In this document: positions 1-7,971 of the stretch, one piece after another
Position numbering within the stretch: the stretch's first letter is position 1
Layout of the letters: each line of letters opens with the position of its first letter
DNA from: Actinoplanes oryzae
GTDB taxonomy: Bacteria > Actinomycetota > Actinomycetes > Mycobacteriales > Micromonosporaceae
NCBI RefSeq assembly: GCF_030757795.1
Contig: NZ_JAUQWH010000023.1
Span: 1-64,000, forward strand
Length of the DNA stretch: 64,000 nucleotides
Reading direction: 5' to 3'
Made by a program: the position numbers and the translations under genes
Notes under the pieces: model-generated
Told to the model about the DNA's origin: nothing
Database searches by the model: none
The model's input: only the letters and a program-made list of their open reading frames with translations

Positions 1-152
1 CCGAGGTGTGGGGCTGGCAGTTCGGCGACCAGTCGACGGTCACGGTGCACGTGCGGCGGCTGCGCGAGAAGATCGAGGCGGACCCGGCCGCGCCGCGGCG
101 CATCCTGACCGCGTGGGGCGTCGGCTACCGCTACGAGCCGGTGCCGGCATGA
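1..152 (+). CDS. OmpR-family response regulator, C-terminal fragment (5' end outside window)
   Basis: The gene enters from the left with reading frame starting at base 3 and stops at TGA 150-152. The visible 49 residues are the end of an OmpR/PhoB winged helix: a [12 protein letters not shown] recognition-helix segment followed by the GVGYR wing typical of the family. The receiver domain lies outside the window. It overlaps the histidine kinase start by 4 bp (ATGA), so the two are translationally coupled and form one two-component system. The target genes cannot be inferred from what is visible. Confidence 0.9.
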   Translation, partial: EVWGWQFGDQSTVTVHVRRLREKIEADPAAPRRILTAWGVGYRYEPVPA

Positions 153-1186
153 CGGACCAGTTGCTCATCGGCGCGTACGCCCTCGCGGCCGGCGGCGTCG
201 TCGGCCTGGCCGGCCTGCTCGCTTTGCGCCTGCTGCACCGCCGCTCGATCGCCCTGCACATCGCCGTGCTGCTCGGCTGCACCGTGGCGGCGGTGGTGGC
301 CGGGGTGGTCACCGTCGCCACGGCGATGTTCCTGTCGCCGCACGACCTTCAGGTGGTCCTGATGACCGTCGCGGCCGCCGCCCTGGTGAGCCTGGCCGGC
401 GGCATCCTCGCGGGCCGGCGCCTGGCGGCCGCCGCGATGTGGACGGCCCAGGCCCGGGAGCGGGAGCGTCACCTGGAGGCTGGTCGGCGGGAGCTGGTCG
501 CGTGGGTGTCGCACGACCTGCGGACGCCCCTGGCGGGCCTGCGCGCGATGGCCGAGGCGCTGGAGGACGACGTCGTCTCCGACCCGGCCACGGTCGCCGA
601 CTACCACCGCCGCATCCGGGTCGAGACCGACCGGATGAGCCGGCTCGTCGACGATTTGTTCGAGCTGTCCCGGATCAACGCGGGCGCGCTGCGGCTCACC
701 CTGGCCCGGGTCGCCCTGGCCGACGTGGTGTCCGAGGCGCTGGCCGCCGCGGCCCCGCTGGCCGCCGCCCGCCGGATCCGGCTGGTGGCGGCGGAGCAGG
801 GCTGGCCGACCGTGCCGGCCAGCGAGCCCGAGCTCGCCCGCGTCGTCACGAACCTGCTGGTCAACTCGGTGCGCTACACCCCGGACGACGGGACCGTGCA
901 CATCGAGGCCGGCGCCGGCCACGACGGCGCCTGGCTGGCGGTCTCCGACACGTGCGGCGGCATCCCGGAGAGCGACCTGCCCCGCGTCTTCGACGTGGCC
1001 TTCCGCGGCCAGCGCGCCCGCAGCCCGGAGCCGTCGGGCACCGGCGGGGGGCTGGGGCTGGCGATCGTACGGGGGCTGGTGGAGGCGCACGGCGGGCAGG
1101 TGGAGGTGGGCAACACCGGAACCGGCTGCCGCTTCATCGTCCGGTTGCCGCTGCGATCCCCAGCCGCGCCCGCGCCTGCCGGCTGA
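149..1186 (+). CDS. Two-component sensor histidine kinase
   Basis: Membrane histidine kinase of 345 aa, coupled by an ATGA overlap to the upstream response regulator, its likely partner. About three hydrophobic helices occupy residues 5-90 with almost no extracellular loop, so it probably senses within or near the membrane. The dimerisation/phosphoacceptor motif SHDLRTPL places the phosphorylated His at about residue 122. The ATPase domain follows with an N-box ([11 protein letters not shown]), a G1 box (DTCGGIP) and a G2 box ([11 protein letters not shown]), all intact. The ATG at 149 is preferred over upstream starts because it gives the coupled junction and the first membrane helix directly. 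The last 53 bp overlap the converging mtnP gene on the other strand. Confidence 0.93.
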   Translation: MTDQLLIGAYALAAGGVVGLAGLLALRLLHRRSIALHIAVLLGCTVAAVVAGVVTVATAMFLSPHDLQVVLMTVAAAALVSLAGGILAGRRLAAAAMWTAQARERERHLEAGRRELVAWVSHDLRTPLAGLRAMAEALEDDVVSDPATVADYHRRIRVETDRMSRLVDDLFELSRINAGALRLTLARVALADVVSEALAAAAPLAAARRIRLVAAEQGWPTVPASEPELARVVTNLLVNSVRYTPDDGTVHIEAGAGHDGAWLAVSDTCGGIPESDLPRVFDVAFRGQRARSPEPSGTGGGLGLAIVRGLVEAHGGQVEVGNTGTGCRFIVRLPLRSPAAPAPAG

Positions 1187-1976
1187 TCGCCGCCGGGTCG
1201 GTGATGATCGCGCCGTCCAGGGCGCGCCGGCACGCGCAGCCGGTGCCCGGATCGACCTGGGCGATCCCCTCGGCCAGCACCGCCCGGGCCGCGGTGACGT
1301 TGGCGCGCACGGTCTGGGCGACCAGCTCCGCGGTGACGCTCTCGGCGCTCTCGTGCCAGCAGTCATAATCGGTCACCAGCGCCAGCGCGGCGTAGCAGAG
1401 CCCGGCCTCGCGGGCCAGCGCGGCCTCGGGCACGGCGGTCATGCCGATGACGTCCAGCCCCCACGACCGGTAGAGGTGGGACTCCGCGCGGGTGGAGAAC
1501 TGCGGGCCCTCGATGCAGCAGTACGTCGCCCCGTCCACGGTCCCGTCCGGACCGGCGGCCAGCAGCACCTTGCGCAGCCGCCCGCAGTAGGGCTCCGCCA
1601 TCGGCACGTGCCCCACCACCCCGTCGCCGAAGAACGTGCCCGCCCGGGCGCCCCGGGTCCGGTCGACGATCTGGTCCGGCACGACCAGGGTGCCCGGCGC
1701 CAGCCGCTCGGTCAGGCTGCCCACCGCGCTGACCGCCAGGACCTGCCGGACGCCGAGCTCGCGGAGGGCGGCGATGTTCGCCCGGTACGGCACCTCGGCC
1801 GGCAACAGCCCGTGCCCGCGCCCGTGCCGCGTCAGGAACGCCACCTCGCGCCCGGCGAGGGTGCCGATCGTGACGGGGGCGCTCGGGGTTCCGTACTCCG
1901 TCGTGATCTCCACGGTCCGGACGTCCGCCAAGGTGTCCAGGTCGTCCATGCCACTGCCGCCGATGACGCCGATCAT
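1134..1976 (-). CDS. mtnP: S-methyl-5'-thioadenosine phosphorylase
   Basis: Cytosolic enzyme (280 aa) that cleaves methylthioadenosine with phosphate to adenine and methylthioribose-1-phosphate, in methionine salvage. The sequence shows the family hallmarks: N-terminal [11 protein letters not shown], the phosphate-binding TRHGRGH segment, [17 protein letters not shown], the purine-site motif [13 protein letters not shown] and a late DYDCW motif that is typical of MTA phosphorylases rather than inosine-type enzymes. The ATG at 1976 begins right at the first beta strand. The 3' end overlaps the converging histidine kinase by 53 bp. No methionine-salvage partner gene is adjacent, so it seems to stand alone. 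I looked for a SAM riboswitch upstream and did not recognise one. Confidence 0.93.
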   Translation of the reverse strand: MIGVIGGSGMDDLDTLADVRTVEITTEYGTPSAPVTIGTLAGREVAFLTRHGRGHGLLPAEVPYRANIAALRELGVRQVLAVSAVGSLTERLAPGTLVVPDQIVDRTRGARAGTFFGDGVVGHVPMAEPYCGRLRKVLLAAGPDGTVDGATYCCIEGPQFSTRAESHLYRSWGLDVIGMTAVPEAALAREAGLCYAALALVTDYDCWHESAESVTAELVAQTVRANVTAARAVLAEGIAQVDPGTGCACRRALDGAIITDPAAISRQARARLGIAAATGR

Positions 1977-2127
1977 GGTCTGCCTCTCTCCGGGGACTCC
2001 CACGGTGGCGTGGCGGCCCGGTGCGGCGCCAGGGAGTGCGGCGGTCGGTCACGGGTTCGTAAGGTCTACCGATCATCGGAGCCTCTCCCGTAGCGTGACG
2101 CAGACGAACCCGTCGAGGGGGTGGGCC

Positions 2128-3993
2128 GTGACCGCCGACGTCTCGGAGCAGCAGGCACGCCAGGTCGCCGAGTCGGCCCGGGAGTCCACGTGGCGCAAGC
2201 CGAGCTTCGGCAAGGAGCTGTTCCTGGGCCGGTTCCGCCTCGACCTGATCGACCCGCCGCCGGCCGCCCGCCCCGCGCCGCACCCCTTCCTCGCCGAGCT
2301 CGCCGCCTACCTGGCCGCCGAGGTGGACGGCGCGCGCATCGAGCGGGAGGCGCGCATCCCGGACGAGGTCTTCCACGGCCTGGCCCGGCTCGGCGCCTTC
2401 GGGATGAAGATCGACCGGGCGTACGGGGGGCTGGGTCTGTCGAATCTGGACTACTGCCGCGCGCTGACCCTGGCCGGCTCGGTCAGCCCCGCCGTCGGCG
2501 CGCTGCTCTCGGCGCATCAGTCGATCGGGGTCCCGCAGCCGCTCAAGCTGTTCGGCACGCCCGGGCAGAAGCGCGAGTTCCTGCCCCGGCTGGCGGCCGG
2601 CGAGGTGTCCGCGTTCCTGCTCACCGAGCCCGACGTCGGCTCCGACCCGGCGCGCCTGAGCACGACGGCCGAGCCGGTCGAGGGCGGCTACCGGCTCAAC
2701 GGCGTCAAGCTGTGGGCGACCAACGGCACGGTCGCCACCCTGCTCGTGGTGATGGCGCAGGTGCCCGGGAAGGGCATCACGGCGTTCGTGGTCGAGGGCG
2801 ACGCGCCCGGCATCACGGTGGAGCGCCGCAACGCCTTCCTCGGGCTGCGCGGCCTGGAGAACAGCGTCACCCGGCTGCACGACGTGTTCGTGCCCGCGGC
2901 GAACGTCATCGGCGGCCCCGGCAAGGGCCTGCGCATCGCGCTGACCACGCTCAACACGGGCCGGCTGTCGCTGCCCGCGATGTGCCTGAGCGCGAGCAAG
3001 CGGGCGCTGACCATCGCCCGGGAGTGGTCGGCGGCGCGGGTGCAGTGGGGCCGGCCGGTGGGCGAGCACGAGGCCGTGGCCACGAAGATCGCCTTCATCG
3101 CCGCCTCGACGTACGCCATGGAGTCGATGCTCGAGCTCTGCTGCGAGCTGGCCGACGACGACCGCAACGACATCCGCATCGAGGCGGCGCTGGTCAAGCT
3201 CTTCGCCAGCGAGACGGCCTGGCGGGTCACCGACGAGCTGGTCCAGATCCGCGGCGGGCGCGGCTACGAGACGGGCGAGTCGCTGGCCGCCCGGGGCGAG
3301 CGCGGCGCCGAGGCCGAGCAGATGCTGCGCGACATGCGGATCAACCGCATCTTCGAGGGCTCCACCGAGATCATGCACCTGCTCATCGCCCGCGAGGCCG
3401 TCGACGAGCACCTCGCGGTCGCCGGCGACATCATCGACCCGGCGGCCGGCCTCGGCCGCAAGGCGCGCGCGGGGGTCCAGGCCGGCGCGTTCTACGCCCG
3501 CTGGCTGCCCACGCTCGCGGTCGGTCAGGGCCCCACCGCGTACGCGGACCACGGCCGGCTGGCGGCCCACGTGCGCTTCGCCGAGCGCGCCTCCCGCCGC
3601 CTCGCCCGCGCCACCTTCTACGGCATGTCCCGCTGGCAGGGCAGGCTCGAACGCAAGCAGGCCTTCCTCGGCCGGATCGTCGACATCGGCGCCGAGCTGT
3701 TCGCCATGTCCGCCGTCTGCGTCCGCGCCCGCTCGGACCGCCCCGAGGCCACCGAGCTGGCCGACCTGTTCTGCCGCCAGTCCCGCCTGCGCGTCGACGC
3801 GCTCTTCGCCGCCCTCTGGACCAACACGGATGCCATCGACGCCGAGGCCGCCCGCCGCGTCCTGGGCGGCCGCTACGCCTTCCTGGAGGAGGGCGTGCAG
3901 GCCCCGCCCGCCGACAAGCCGTGGGTCGCCCGCTACGAGCCGGGCCCCGCCACCGTCCCCGACGTCCGCCGCCGCATCCCGCCGTCGCCGTAA
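2128..3993 (+). CDS. Acyl-CoA dehydrogenase, long form (VLCAD-like)
   Basis: Flavoprotein of 621 aa that introduces the alpha-beta double bond in acyl-CoA. At about 600 aa or more it has the length of the VLCAD/ACAD9-type family rather than the usual 380-aa enzymes. The standard core shows FLLTEPDVGSDP and LWATNGTVA (flavin and substrate contacts), GRPVGEHEAV, a catalytic Glu candidate in GGRGYETGESL, and the C-terminal RINRIFEGSTEIMH motif, followed by an extra roughly 160-residue helical domain. The start is GTG 2128, preceded by a GAGGGGG ribosome-binding site. The opposite strand carries mtnP divergently, so 1977-2127 holds both promoters. The TetR gene follows 39 bp downstream and may or may not control it. 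The substrate is unknown. Confidence 0.9.
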   Translation: MTADVSEQQARQVAESARESTWRKPSFGKELFLGRFRLDLIDPPPAARPAPHPFLAELAAYLAAEVDGARIEREARIPDEVFHGLARLGAFGMKIDRAYGGLGLSNLDYCRALTLAGSVSPAVGALLSAHQSIGVPQPLKLFGTPGQKREFLPRLAAGEVSAFLLTEPDVGSDPARLSTTAEPVEGGYRLNGVKLWATNGTVATLLVVMAQVPGKGITAFVVEGDAPGITVERRNAFLGLRGLENSVTRLHDVFVPAANVIGGPGKGLRIALTTLNTGRLSLPAMCLSASKRALTIAREWSAARVQWGRPVGEHEAVATKIAFIAASTYAMESMLELCCELADDDRNDIRIEAALVKLFASETAWRVTDELVQIRGGRGYETGESLAARGERGAEAEQMLRDMRINRIFEGSTEIMHLLIAREAVDEHLAVAGDIIDPAAGLGRKARAGVQAGAFYARWLPTLAVGQGPTAYADHGRLAAHVRFAERASRRLARATFYGMSRWQGRLERKQAFLGRIVDIGAELFAMSAVCVRARSDRPEATELADLFCRQSRLRVDALFAALWTNTDAIDAEAARRVLGGRYAFLEEGVQAPPADKPWVARYEPGPATVPDVRRRIPPSP

Positions 3994-3998
3994 TTCTT

Positions 3999-4016
3999 GA
4001 ACACTCGATCCAGATA
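3999..4016 (+). promoter_or_regulatory. Candidate TetR operator, copy 1
   Basis: An 18-bp element, AAC-N3-CGATCCAGA-N-A, lies 16 bp before the TetR start. A near copy is found just before the unknown gene after tetR (4633-4650); 13 of 18 positions match, including a continuous CGATCCAGA. Two copies in front of a regulator and its neighbour are what autoregulation plus target repression would give. The element is not a strict palindrome. The binding claim is inference. Confidence 0.5.
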
Positions 4017-4032
4017 ACCTAGGCTGCTCCTC

Positions 4033-4611
4033 GTGGCCCGCATCCGAGAGTTCGACACCGACGCCGCCGTGGCGCGGGCGATGGACCTCTTCTGGACGCG
4101 TGGCTACGAGGCGACCTCCGTGCGGGACCTCACCGAGCACCTGGGCGTCGGGCAGGGCTCGCTGTACGCGGCTTTCGGCAACAAGGACGGCCTCTACCGG
4201 GCTGCGCTGGCGCACTATCGCGACACCCTCGCCGCTGCCGCGCTCGCGGATCTGCGGGCGGGTGGTGACGTACGGGCCGTGATCCGGACGATGCTCGTGG
4301 AGCGGATCCGGATCGCCGTCCTGCACGGCGGGCAGGGCTGCCTGCTCGTCAACGCGGCCGGGGAGCGGCTGCCGCAGGACGGGCCGACCCGGCGTGCGGT
4401 CCGCGACGCCCTCGCGATCAGTCAGGACGCCCTGGCCGACGTGCTGCGGGCCGCGGCCGGCCGGGGCGAGATCGCCGACCGGCACGACCCGCGGACGCTC
4501 GCGGCGTTCCTGGTCGCCTTCCTCAACGGACTGCTGGTCACGGCGAAGGTCACCCCCGACGTCCAGGCTCTGACGCCCCTCGTGGAGGTCGCGCTGGGCG
4601 CCCTCGACTGA
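4033..4611 (+). CDS. TetR-family transcriptional regulator
   Basis: A one-domain DNA-binding repressor type protein of 192 aa. The N-terminal helix-turn-helix (residues about 5-50) reads TRGYEATSVRDLTEHLGVGQGSLYAAFGNKDGLYRAAL, split here only for description, and is a textbook TetR HTH with the G-S-L-Y-x-x-F-x-x-K-D-x-L signature. The C-terminal all-helical ligand domain contains a Cys (GGQGCLLVNAA) often seen in this subfamily. The start is GTG 4033, only a few bases after a shared operator-like element, so its transcript leader is short. Same strand and close spacing with the following unknown gene, which has the same element, suggest that gene is its target. Confidence 0.9.
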   Translation: MARIREFDTDAAVARAMDLFWTRGYEATSVRDLTEHLGVGQGSLYAAFGNKDGLYRAALAHYRDTLAAAALADLRAGGDVRAVIRTMLVERIRIAVLHGGQGCLLVNAAGERLPQDGPTRRAVRDALAISQDALADVLRAAAGRGEIADRHDPRTLAAFLVAFLNGLLVTAKVTPDVQALTPLVEVALGALD

Positions 4612-4632
4612 GTTTTCGCTGCCCCGAATCTG

Positions 4633-4650
4633 TAACGACCGATCCAGAAA
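4633..4650 (+). promoter_or_regulatory. Candidate TetR operator, copy 2
   Basis: Second copy of the AAC-N3-CGATCCAGA-N-A element, 10 bp upstream of the ATG at 4661 and abutting the GGTGGAG ribosome-binding site. It shares the CGATCCAGA core with 3999-4016. See copy 1 for the reasoning. Binding is inferred from the repeat and its position only. Confidence 0.5.
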
Positions 4651-4660
4651 GGTGGAGACC

Positions 4661-5812
4661 ATGCTCGGCGCCGACCGCTGGAACCTGATGAGCGACCCCA
4701 CGACCCTGACCGCCCCCGAGTTCGCCGACCTGACAATGCCGCTGCTGCAGGGCACGATCGAGGCCCTGCGCGACGCCGACCGCGACGTGCTGGCCGACCA
4801 GGTGCGCACCACGCTCGCGGTGGGCACCCGGGAGAGCACGATGCCGTTGCGGGCCGGCGTCTCCCGGGCCAACGACGAACTGCTCGCCCAGGCCGGAACC
4901 ATCGGGCGGGAGATCGCCGGCTGGGCCGTGGAGGCCCTCGACCGGCTGCTCGCCGGCCGCGACAGCTTCCCCGCCGGAGCCCTGGTCGTCCGCAGCCACT
5001 GCTACGGGGAGCTGCTCACCCACCCGGCCGCCGACCTGCTGCTCGGGCGGCGCGGCGGGCCGGTCGCCATCCAGAACTTCAACGAGTGGATCCACCAGAC
5101 CGTGCTGCTGCGCGACGCCCTGCTGCCCTTCGTCAACTGGCGGCAGGTGCCTCTTCGCGTGACGTCCCTCGGCCTGCGGCACCTCGAGCCCGCGCGGGAG
5201 CAGTTCTTCGCCGAGGCCATGTTCCGCAAGATCCGGCACTCGTCGGTCGTCGCCTATGCCCGGCAGGTCGTCACCGGCGGGAGCGGCGGCGCCGAGGGCT
5301 ACGGTTTCGATCACGACCGGGCGACGGTGCTCCCGGCCGTCGCGACCGGCTCGGTGCACACCGCGCCGCGCTACCTGCTCACCTGGCAACCGGCTCCGGA
5401 CGCCGGCGAGACGGCCACGTACGTCAGCGAGCTCGCGGACTACTACGCGGCGCCGCGTACGGCCCTGACCGTTGCTCCCCATGAGTGGCCGGCGCCCGGT
5501 CCGGCCCGCATCGTGGCCGGGCCGGTCCGCGACGGTGTCCGATCGGCGCACATCGAGACGCCCGGGTGGTCGGTCGACCTCGGTCAGGCGCTGCGCGGCC
5601 ACCGGTACGCCCGGACGAGCACGACCGAGGCCGGCCGGCCCACGGCGAGCGCCGCCGCCGTGCTGGCCGCCCCGAGCATGGTCACCGGGCAGGGGGCCGT
5701 CGGCACCGCCGGGCTGGACGACCTGTCGACCCTGGCCGTCCTCGGCCGCGTGTACCCGGAAAAGGTGACCCTGCACCCGGACGCCGTCGGGATGGACAAC
5801 GCCGGCCACTGA
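4661..5812 (+). CDS. Hypothetical protein, probable target of the TetR regulator
   Basis: I do not recognise this 383-aa protein. It has no signal peptide, no clear membrane helix and no nucleotide-binding motif. The N-terminal half is helical and rich in acidic residues; the C-terminal third is Gly/Ala-rich with many short beta-prone segments. One conserved-looking patch is AIQNFNEWIHQTVLLRDALL around residues 136-155. The ATG at 4661 is chosen because AGGTGGAG lies 5 bp ahead; a GTG nine bases upstream is in frame but would place the start inside that ribosome-binding site. It directly follows the TetR gene on the same strand and carries the same operator-like sequence. Codon usage is normal for the window, so it is a real gene. 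Confidence 0.75.
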   Translation: MLGADRWNLMSDPTTLTAPEFADLTMPLLQGTIEALRDADRDVLADQVRTTLAVGTRESTMPLRAGVSRANDELLAQAGTIGREIAGWAVEALDRLLAGRDSFPAGALVVRSHCYGELLTHPAADLLLGRRGGPVAIQNFNEWIHQTVLLRDALLPFVNWRQVPLRVTSLGLRHLEPAREQFFAEAMFRKIRHSSVVAYARQVVTGGSGGAEGYGFDHDRATVLPAVATGSVHTAPRYLLTWQPAPDAGETATYVSELADYYAAPRTALTVAPHEWPAPGPARIVAGPVRDGVRSAHIETPGWSVDLGQALRGHRYARTSTTEAGRPTASAAAVLAAPSMVTGQGAVGTAGLDDLSTLAVLGRVYPEKVTLHPDAVGMDNAGH

Positions 5813-6010
5813 TCACGCCCGCCGCCGGGGCGCCGGCAGGAACACCACGACGGCCACCGCGTGATGCCGATCTGCTGGCTCATGCCCAGGGCGATGGCCC
5901 GGGGCGGGTGGCCGACCCGGCCGATCACCTTGGGCCCGAGCACGCCGCCGAGGACGGTCCCCAGGCCGAGCACCGCGCCCTGGCGCTGACCGACGACGAG
6001 CGCCGCCCCG
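5813..6010 (-). pseudogene. Remnant of an MFS permease C-terminus
   Basis: On the minus strand a short stretch encodes GLGTVLGGVLGPKVIGRVG followed by ALGMSQQIGI, then after a one-base frame change HAVAVVVFLPAPRRRA and a stop at 5813-5815. These resemble a mid-protein transmembrane/loop segment and the final helix of a major facilitator permease, joined by a deletion and a frameshift. There is no start and no full helix set, so it is not functional. It ends one base after the preceding gene and overlaps the start of a second remnant on the plus strand. The right border is approximate. Confidence 0.5.
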
Positions 6011-6294
6011 ACGACGCCGCGCTCACGGCCCTGATCGGCGAGCTGATCGTCAAGAGCCCCGAGTTCGCCGCCTGCTGGGCCAAGCACCCGGTGCAGGTCT
6101 GCGGCTCCGGGACGAAACACCTGCACCACCCCGTCGTCGGCGATCTCGAGCTGCAGTTCGAGGCGCTGCACTTGCCCGGGGACGACGGGCACCGGCTGCT
6201 GACCTACAGCGCGGCGCCGAACTCCAGCGACGAGGCCGCGCTGCATTTGCTCAGCGCCTGCGCCGGCGAGGGCACGCTCGTGCGCCGCAGCTGA
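5986..6294 (+). pseudogene. Remnant of an XRE/MmyB-type regulator (ligand-domain end only)
   Basis: About 102 codons encode only the last part of an MmyB-like ligand-binding domain: ALTALIGEL, VKSPEFAACWAKHPV, the hallmark GTKHLHHPVVGDLELQFEAL and a final YSAAPNSSDEAALHLL. That is the C-terminal third of the 250-300 aa helix-turn-helix regulators of this family. A complete relative sits in this window at 32831-33583. No helix-turn-helix precedes it and no convincing start codon exists, although the frame is open upstream. It therefore looks like the surviving tail of a deleted regulator gene, next to the equally decayed permease fragment on the other strand. Confidence 0.6.
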
Positions 6295-6305
6295 GACGCC
6301 GGCTG

Positions 6306-6635
6306 TCAGCGATTGTCGCCGCTGCCGCCGAGGACGCCGCGCGCCTGGCGGTCGGCGAGCTTGGTCAGGTTGGCCGTTGCGATGTCGTCCAGCGACAGGT
6401 CGAGGTAGTCGGCGAGCACGGCCGCGTACCACAGCACGTCGCCCAGCTCCTTGGCGATGTCCGCCCGGTCGATGCGGGCCTCGTCGCTGCCCTGGTCGCG
6501 TACCCACTTCTTGAACTTCTCGGCGATCTCGCCCGACTCGCCGACCAGGCCGAGCACCAGATGCAGCAGCTCATTCGGCTTGTCGCGGGGCGCGGCCGTC
6601 CGCATCGCCCCCCGCTGATACTCGTCCAGCTCCAT
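6306..6635 (-). CDS. MazG-like nucleotide pyrophosphohydrolase
   Basis: A 109-aa single-domain all-alpha NTP pyrophosphatase, cytosolic. The metal-binding pattern of the MazG superfamily is complete: E33-x2-E36 in GESGEIAEKFKK and E63-x2-D66 in KELGDVLWY, in the expected spacing. This class hydrolyses canonical or damaged nucleoside triphosphates to monophosphate and pyrophosphate. The exact substrate cannot be read from sequence. The N-terminal MELDEYQRGAM resembles dCTPase/MazG-like housekeeping proteins. The start at 6635 is the only ATG in a sensible place. It is separated from the GlsB-like gene by a repeat/hairpin region, so it likely has its own promoter. Confidence 0.88.
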   Translation of the reverse strand: MELDEYQRGAMRTAAPRDKPNELLHLVLGLVGESGEIAEKFKKWVRDQGSDEARIDRADIAKELGDVLWYAAVLADYLDLSLDDIATANLTKLADRQARGVLGGSGDNR

Positions 6636-6804
6636 GGCGAACGAGTATGCCGGTCCCGCCGCGCGCAACCGCAGGCGGAGCGGCTGCGGCTCGTTGGCGG
6701 GCCCGGGCTCGTTCGTCAGCCCCGGGCAGACCGAGAGACGGCAGGCCGGGCCAGCTGGCGCGGCAGCTTCGGGAGCCACCGCGCAGGGTGCGGGCAGGAC
6801 GGCG

Positions 6805-6831
6805 GCGCGGCCGCTTCGGGAGCGGCCGCGC
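6805..6831 (-). terminator. Strong hairpin, likely terminator of the GlsB-like gene
   Basis: Perfect 11-bp GC stem (6805-6815 with 6821-6831) with a TCGGG loop. It lies downstream of the minus-strand GlsB-like gene and upstream of the MazG-like gene. There is no T-run, as is common for actinomycete terminators. Confidence 0.55.
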
Positions 6832-6851
6832 GGGGTGGGGGCAGGACGGCG

Positions 6852-6878
6852 GCGCGGCCGCTTCGAGCGCGGCCGCGC
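6852..6878 (-). terminator. Second hairpin in the same array
   Basis: Perfect 10-bp stem (6852-6861 with 6869-6878) and a 7-nt loop, the nearest hairpin to the GlsB-like stop codon. It is the same repeat unit as the hairpin at 6805-6831, so the two may act as tandem terminators. Confidence 0.55.
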
Positions 6879-6892
6879 GTGGGGCGGGCAGG

Positions 6893-7159
6893 TCAGCGGC
6901 GGCGGCCGTAGAGGCCGGCGACCAGGCTGACGCCGACGGCGGCGAGGGCGATCTGGATGATCAGCTCGATCCAGTCGATGCCGTCGGTGTCCGCGACGCC
7001 GATGGCGGCGGCGAGGAAGGTGCCGATGATGGCGGCGACGATGCCGATGACGATGGTGAGCCAGATCGGGATGTTCTGCTTGCCGGGCACGACCAGGCGG
7101 CCCAGGGCCCCGATGACCAGGCCGATGATGATCGCGGTGACGATGCCGGAGATTTCCAT
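6893..7159 (-). CDS. GlsB/YeaQ/YmgE-family small membrane protein
   Basis: An 88-aa protein of the transglycosylase-associated (GlsB/YeaQ/YmgE) family. Three hydrophobic helices are visible at about residues 4-24, 31-54 and 63-82, with the family pattern GLVIGALGRLVVPGKQ after helix one. These proteins are induced by general stress in many bacteria; their molecular role is not established. The start is ATG 7159. The 3' end abuts the 47-bp tandem repeat that carries hairpin terminators. No operon partner is evident. Confidence 0.9.
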   Translation of the reverse strand: MEISGIVTAIIIGLVIGALGRLVVPGKQNIPIWLTIVIGIVAAIIGTFLAAAIGVADTDGIDWIELIIQIALAAVGVSLVAGLYGRRR

Positions 7160-7296
7160 GGCCGGCGGATTCCCGGAGCGGGTGGCCGGGCAAACGGCGT
7201 TGTCCCCGATGTGTCAGAACCGAGCGGGTTCCGTCATGTTGTGACGATCTCGACTCATTGCCGGTCGGCGGCGGCGGGGCCGGGCATCATGCGGGT

Positions 7297-7971
7297 ATGG
7301 GTTCCGTGCTGTTGATCGAGGACGACGACCGGATCCGCCGGTCGCTGGCCATGGCGCTGGAGGACGAGGGGTACGCCGCCCGGGGCGTCGCCACCGCCGA
7401 GGAGGGGCTGGCGGCGCAGCGGCGGGAGGCGGCCGACACCGTGCTCGTCGACCTCATGCTGCCCGGCATGGACGGCTTCTCCTGCATCCGGGAGCTGCGC
7501 CGGCACGACGACGTCCCGATCGTGGTGATCAGCGCGCGCGACGACACCCATGACATCGTTGCCGGGCTGGAGGCCGGCGCCGACGACTACATCGTGAAGC
7601 CGGTCGCCGTCAAGGAGCTGGCGGCCCGGCTGCGCGCGCTGCACCGGCGGGCGCGGGGTGTGCCCGCGGGCGCCGGCTCGGCGGTGTTCGGCGATCTGGA
7701 GGTACGCCCCGAGGCCGGCGAGGTCCTGCTGGCCGGCCACCCCGTGGCGGTCACCCGCACGGAGTTCCGGCTGCTGTGCGAGCTGGCCGATCGCCCGGGG
7801 CAGGTCGTGTCGCGCGAGCAACTGCTGGAGCGGGTCTGGGGCTACACGACCGGCGACGAGCGGCTGGTCGACGTGCACGTGGGGCGGCTGCGGCAGAAGA
7901 TCGAGCACGACTCGGGCGCCCCGCGGCACCTGGTGACGGTCCGGGGACTCGGCTACAAGTTGCAGCGGTGA
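7297..7971 (+). CDS. OmpR-family response regulator
   Basis: A 224-aa two-domain regulator. The receiver (residues 1-120) has acidic pocket residues around D9-D11, phosphoacceptor D52 in VDLMLPGMDG, and K101 in the VKPV motif. The winged-helix effector (about 130-224) has TRTEFRLLCELA, the HVGRLRQKIE recognition helix and a VRGLGYKL wing. The ATG at 7297 is preferred to an upstream GTG because the beta1 strand starts immediately. It overlaps the kinase by 4 bp (GTGA). The gene order regulator-kinase-lipoprotein recalls the CseB/CseC-type and MtrA/MtrB/LpqB envelope systems of actinobacteria; an envelope-stress role is inference. Confidence 0.94.
   Translation: MGSVLLIEDDDRIRRSLAMALEDEGYAARGVATAEEGLAAQRREAADTVLVDLMLPGMDGFSCIRELRRHDDVPIVVISARDDTHDIVAGLEAGADDYIVKPVAVKELAARLRALHRRARGVPAGAGSAVFGDLEVRPEAGEVLLAGHPVAVTRTEFRLLCELADRPGQVVSREQLLERVWGYTTGDERLVDVHVGRLRQKIEHDSGAPRHLVTVRGLGYKLQR

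Larger units (their letters stand above)
6792..6892. repeat. 47-bp GC-rich tandem repeat with NotI-site hairpins
   Basis: A unit beginning GGGCAGGACGGCGGCGCGG recurs with a 47-bp period at 6792, 6839 and, partly, 6886. A degraded copy lies before 6792. Each full unit contains GCGGCCGC inverted repeats that form the two hairpins annotated separately. The last partial unit runs into the stop codon of the minus-strand GlsB-like gene (6893-6895), so the array looks like duplicated gene-end sequence. Confidence 0.75.

Noticed and set aside
1977..2127. SAM or other riboswitch upstream of mtnP
   Set aside because: I saw no conserved aptamer-like helices or terminator/anti-terminator pair in the spacer; it is also short and shared with a divergent gene.
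1363..4902. Very long open frame on the minus strand opposite the acyl-CoA dehydrogenase and TetR genes
   Set aside because: It is an antisense shadow of high-GC coding sequence: composition is Arg/Gly/Asp/His-heavy, with no domain, and it lies over well-supported genes.
6792..6892. Attachment site or origin because of repeated NotI hairpins
   Set aside because: No integrase, tRNA or replication gene is near; position after a gene end fits terminators and gene-end duplication better.
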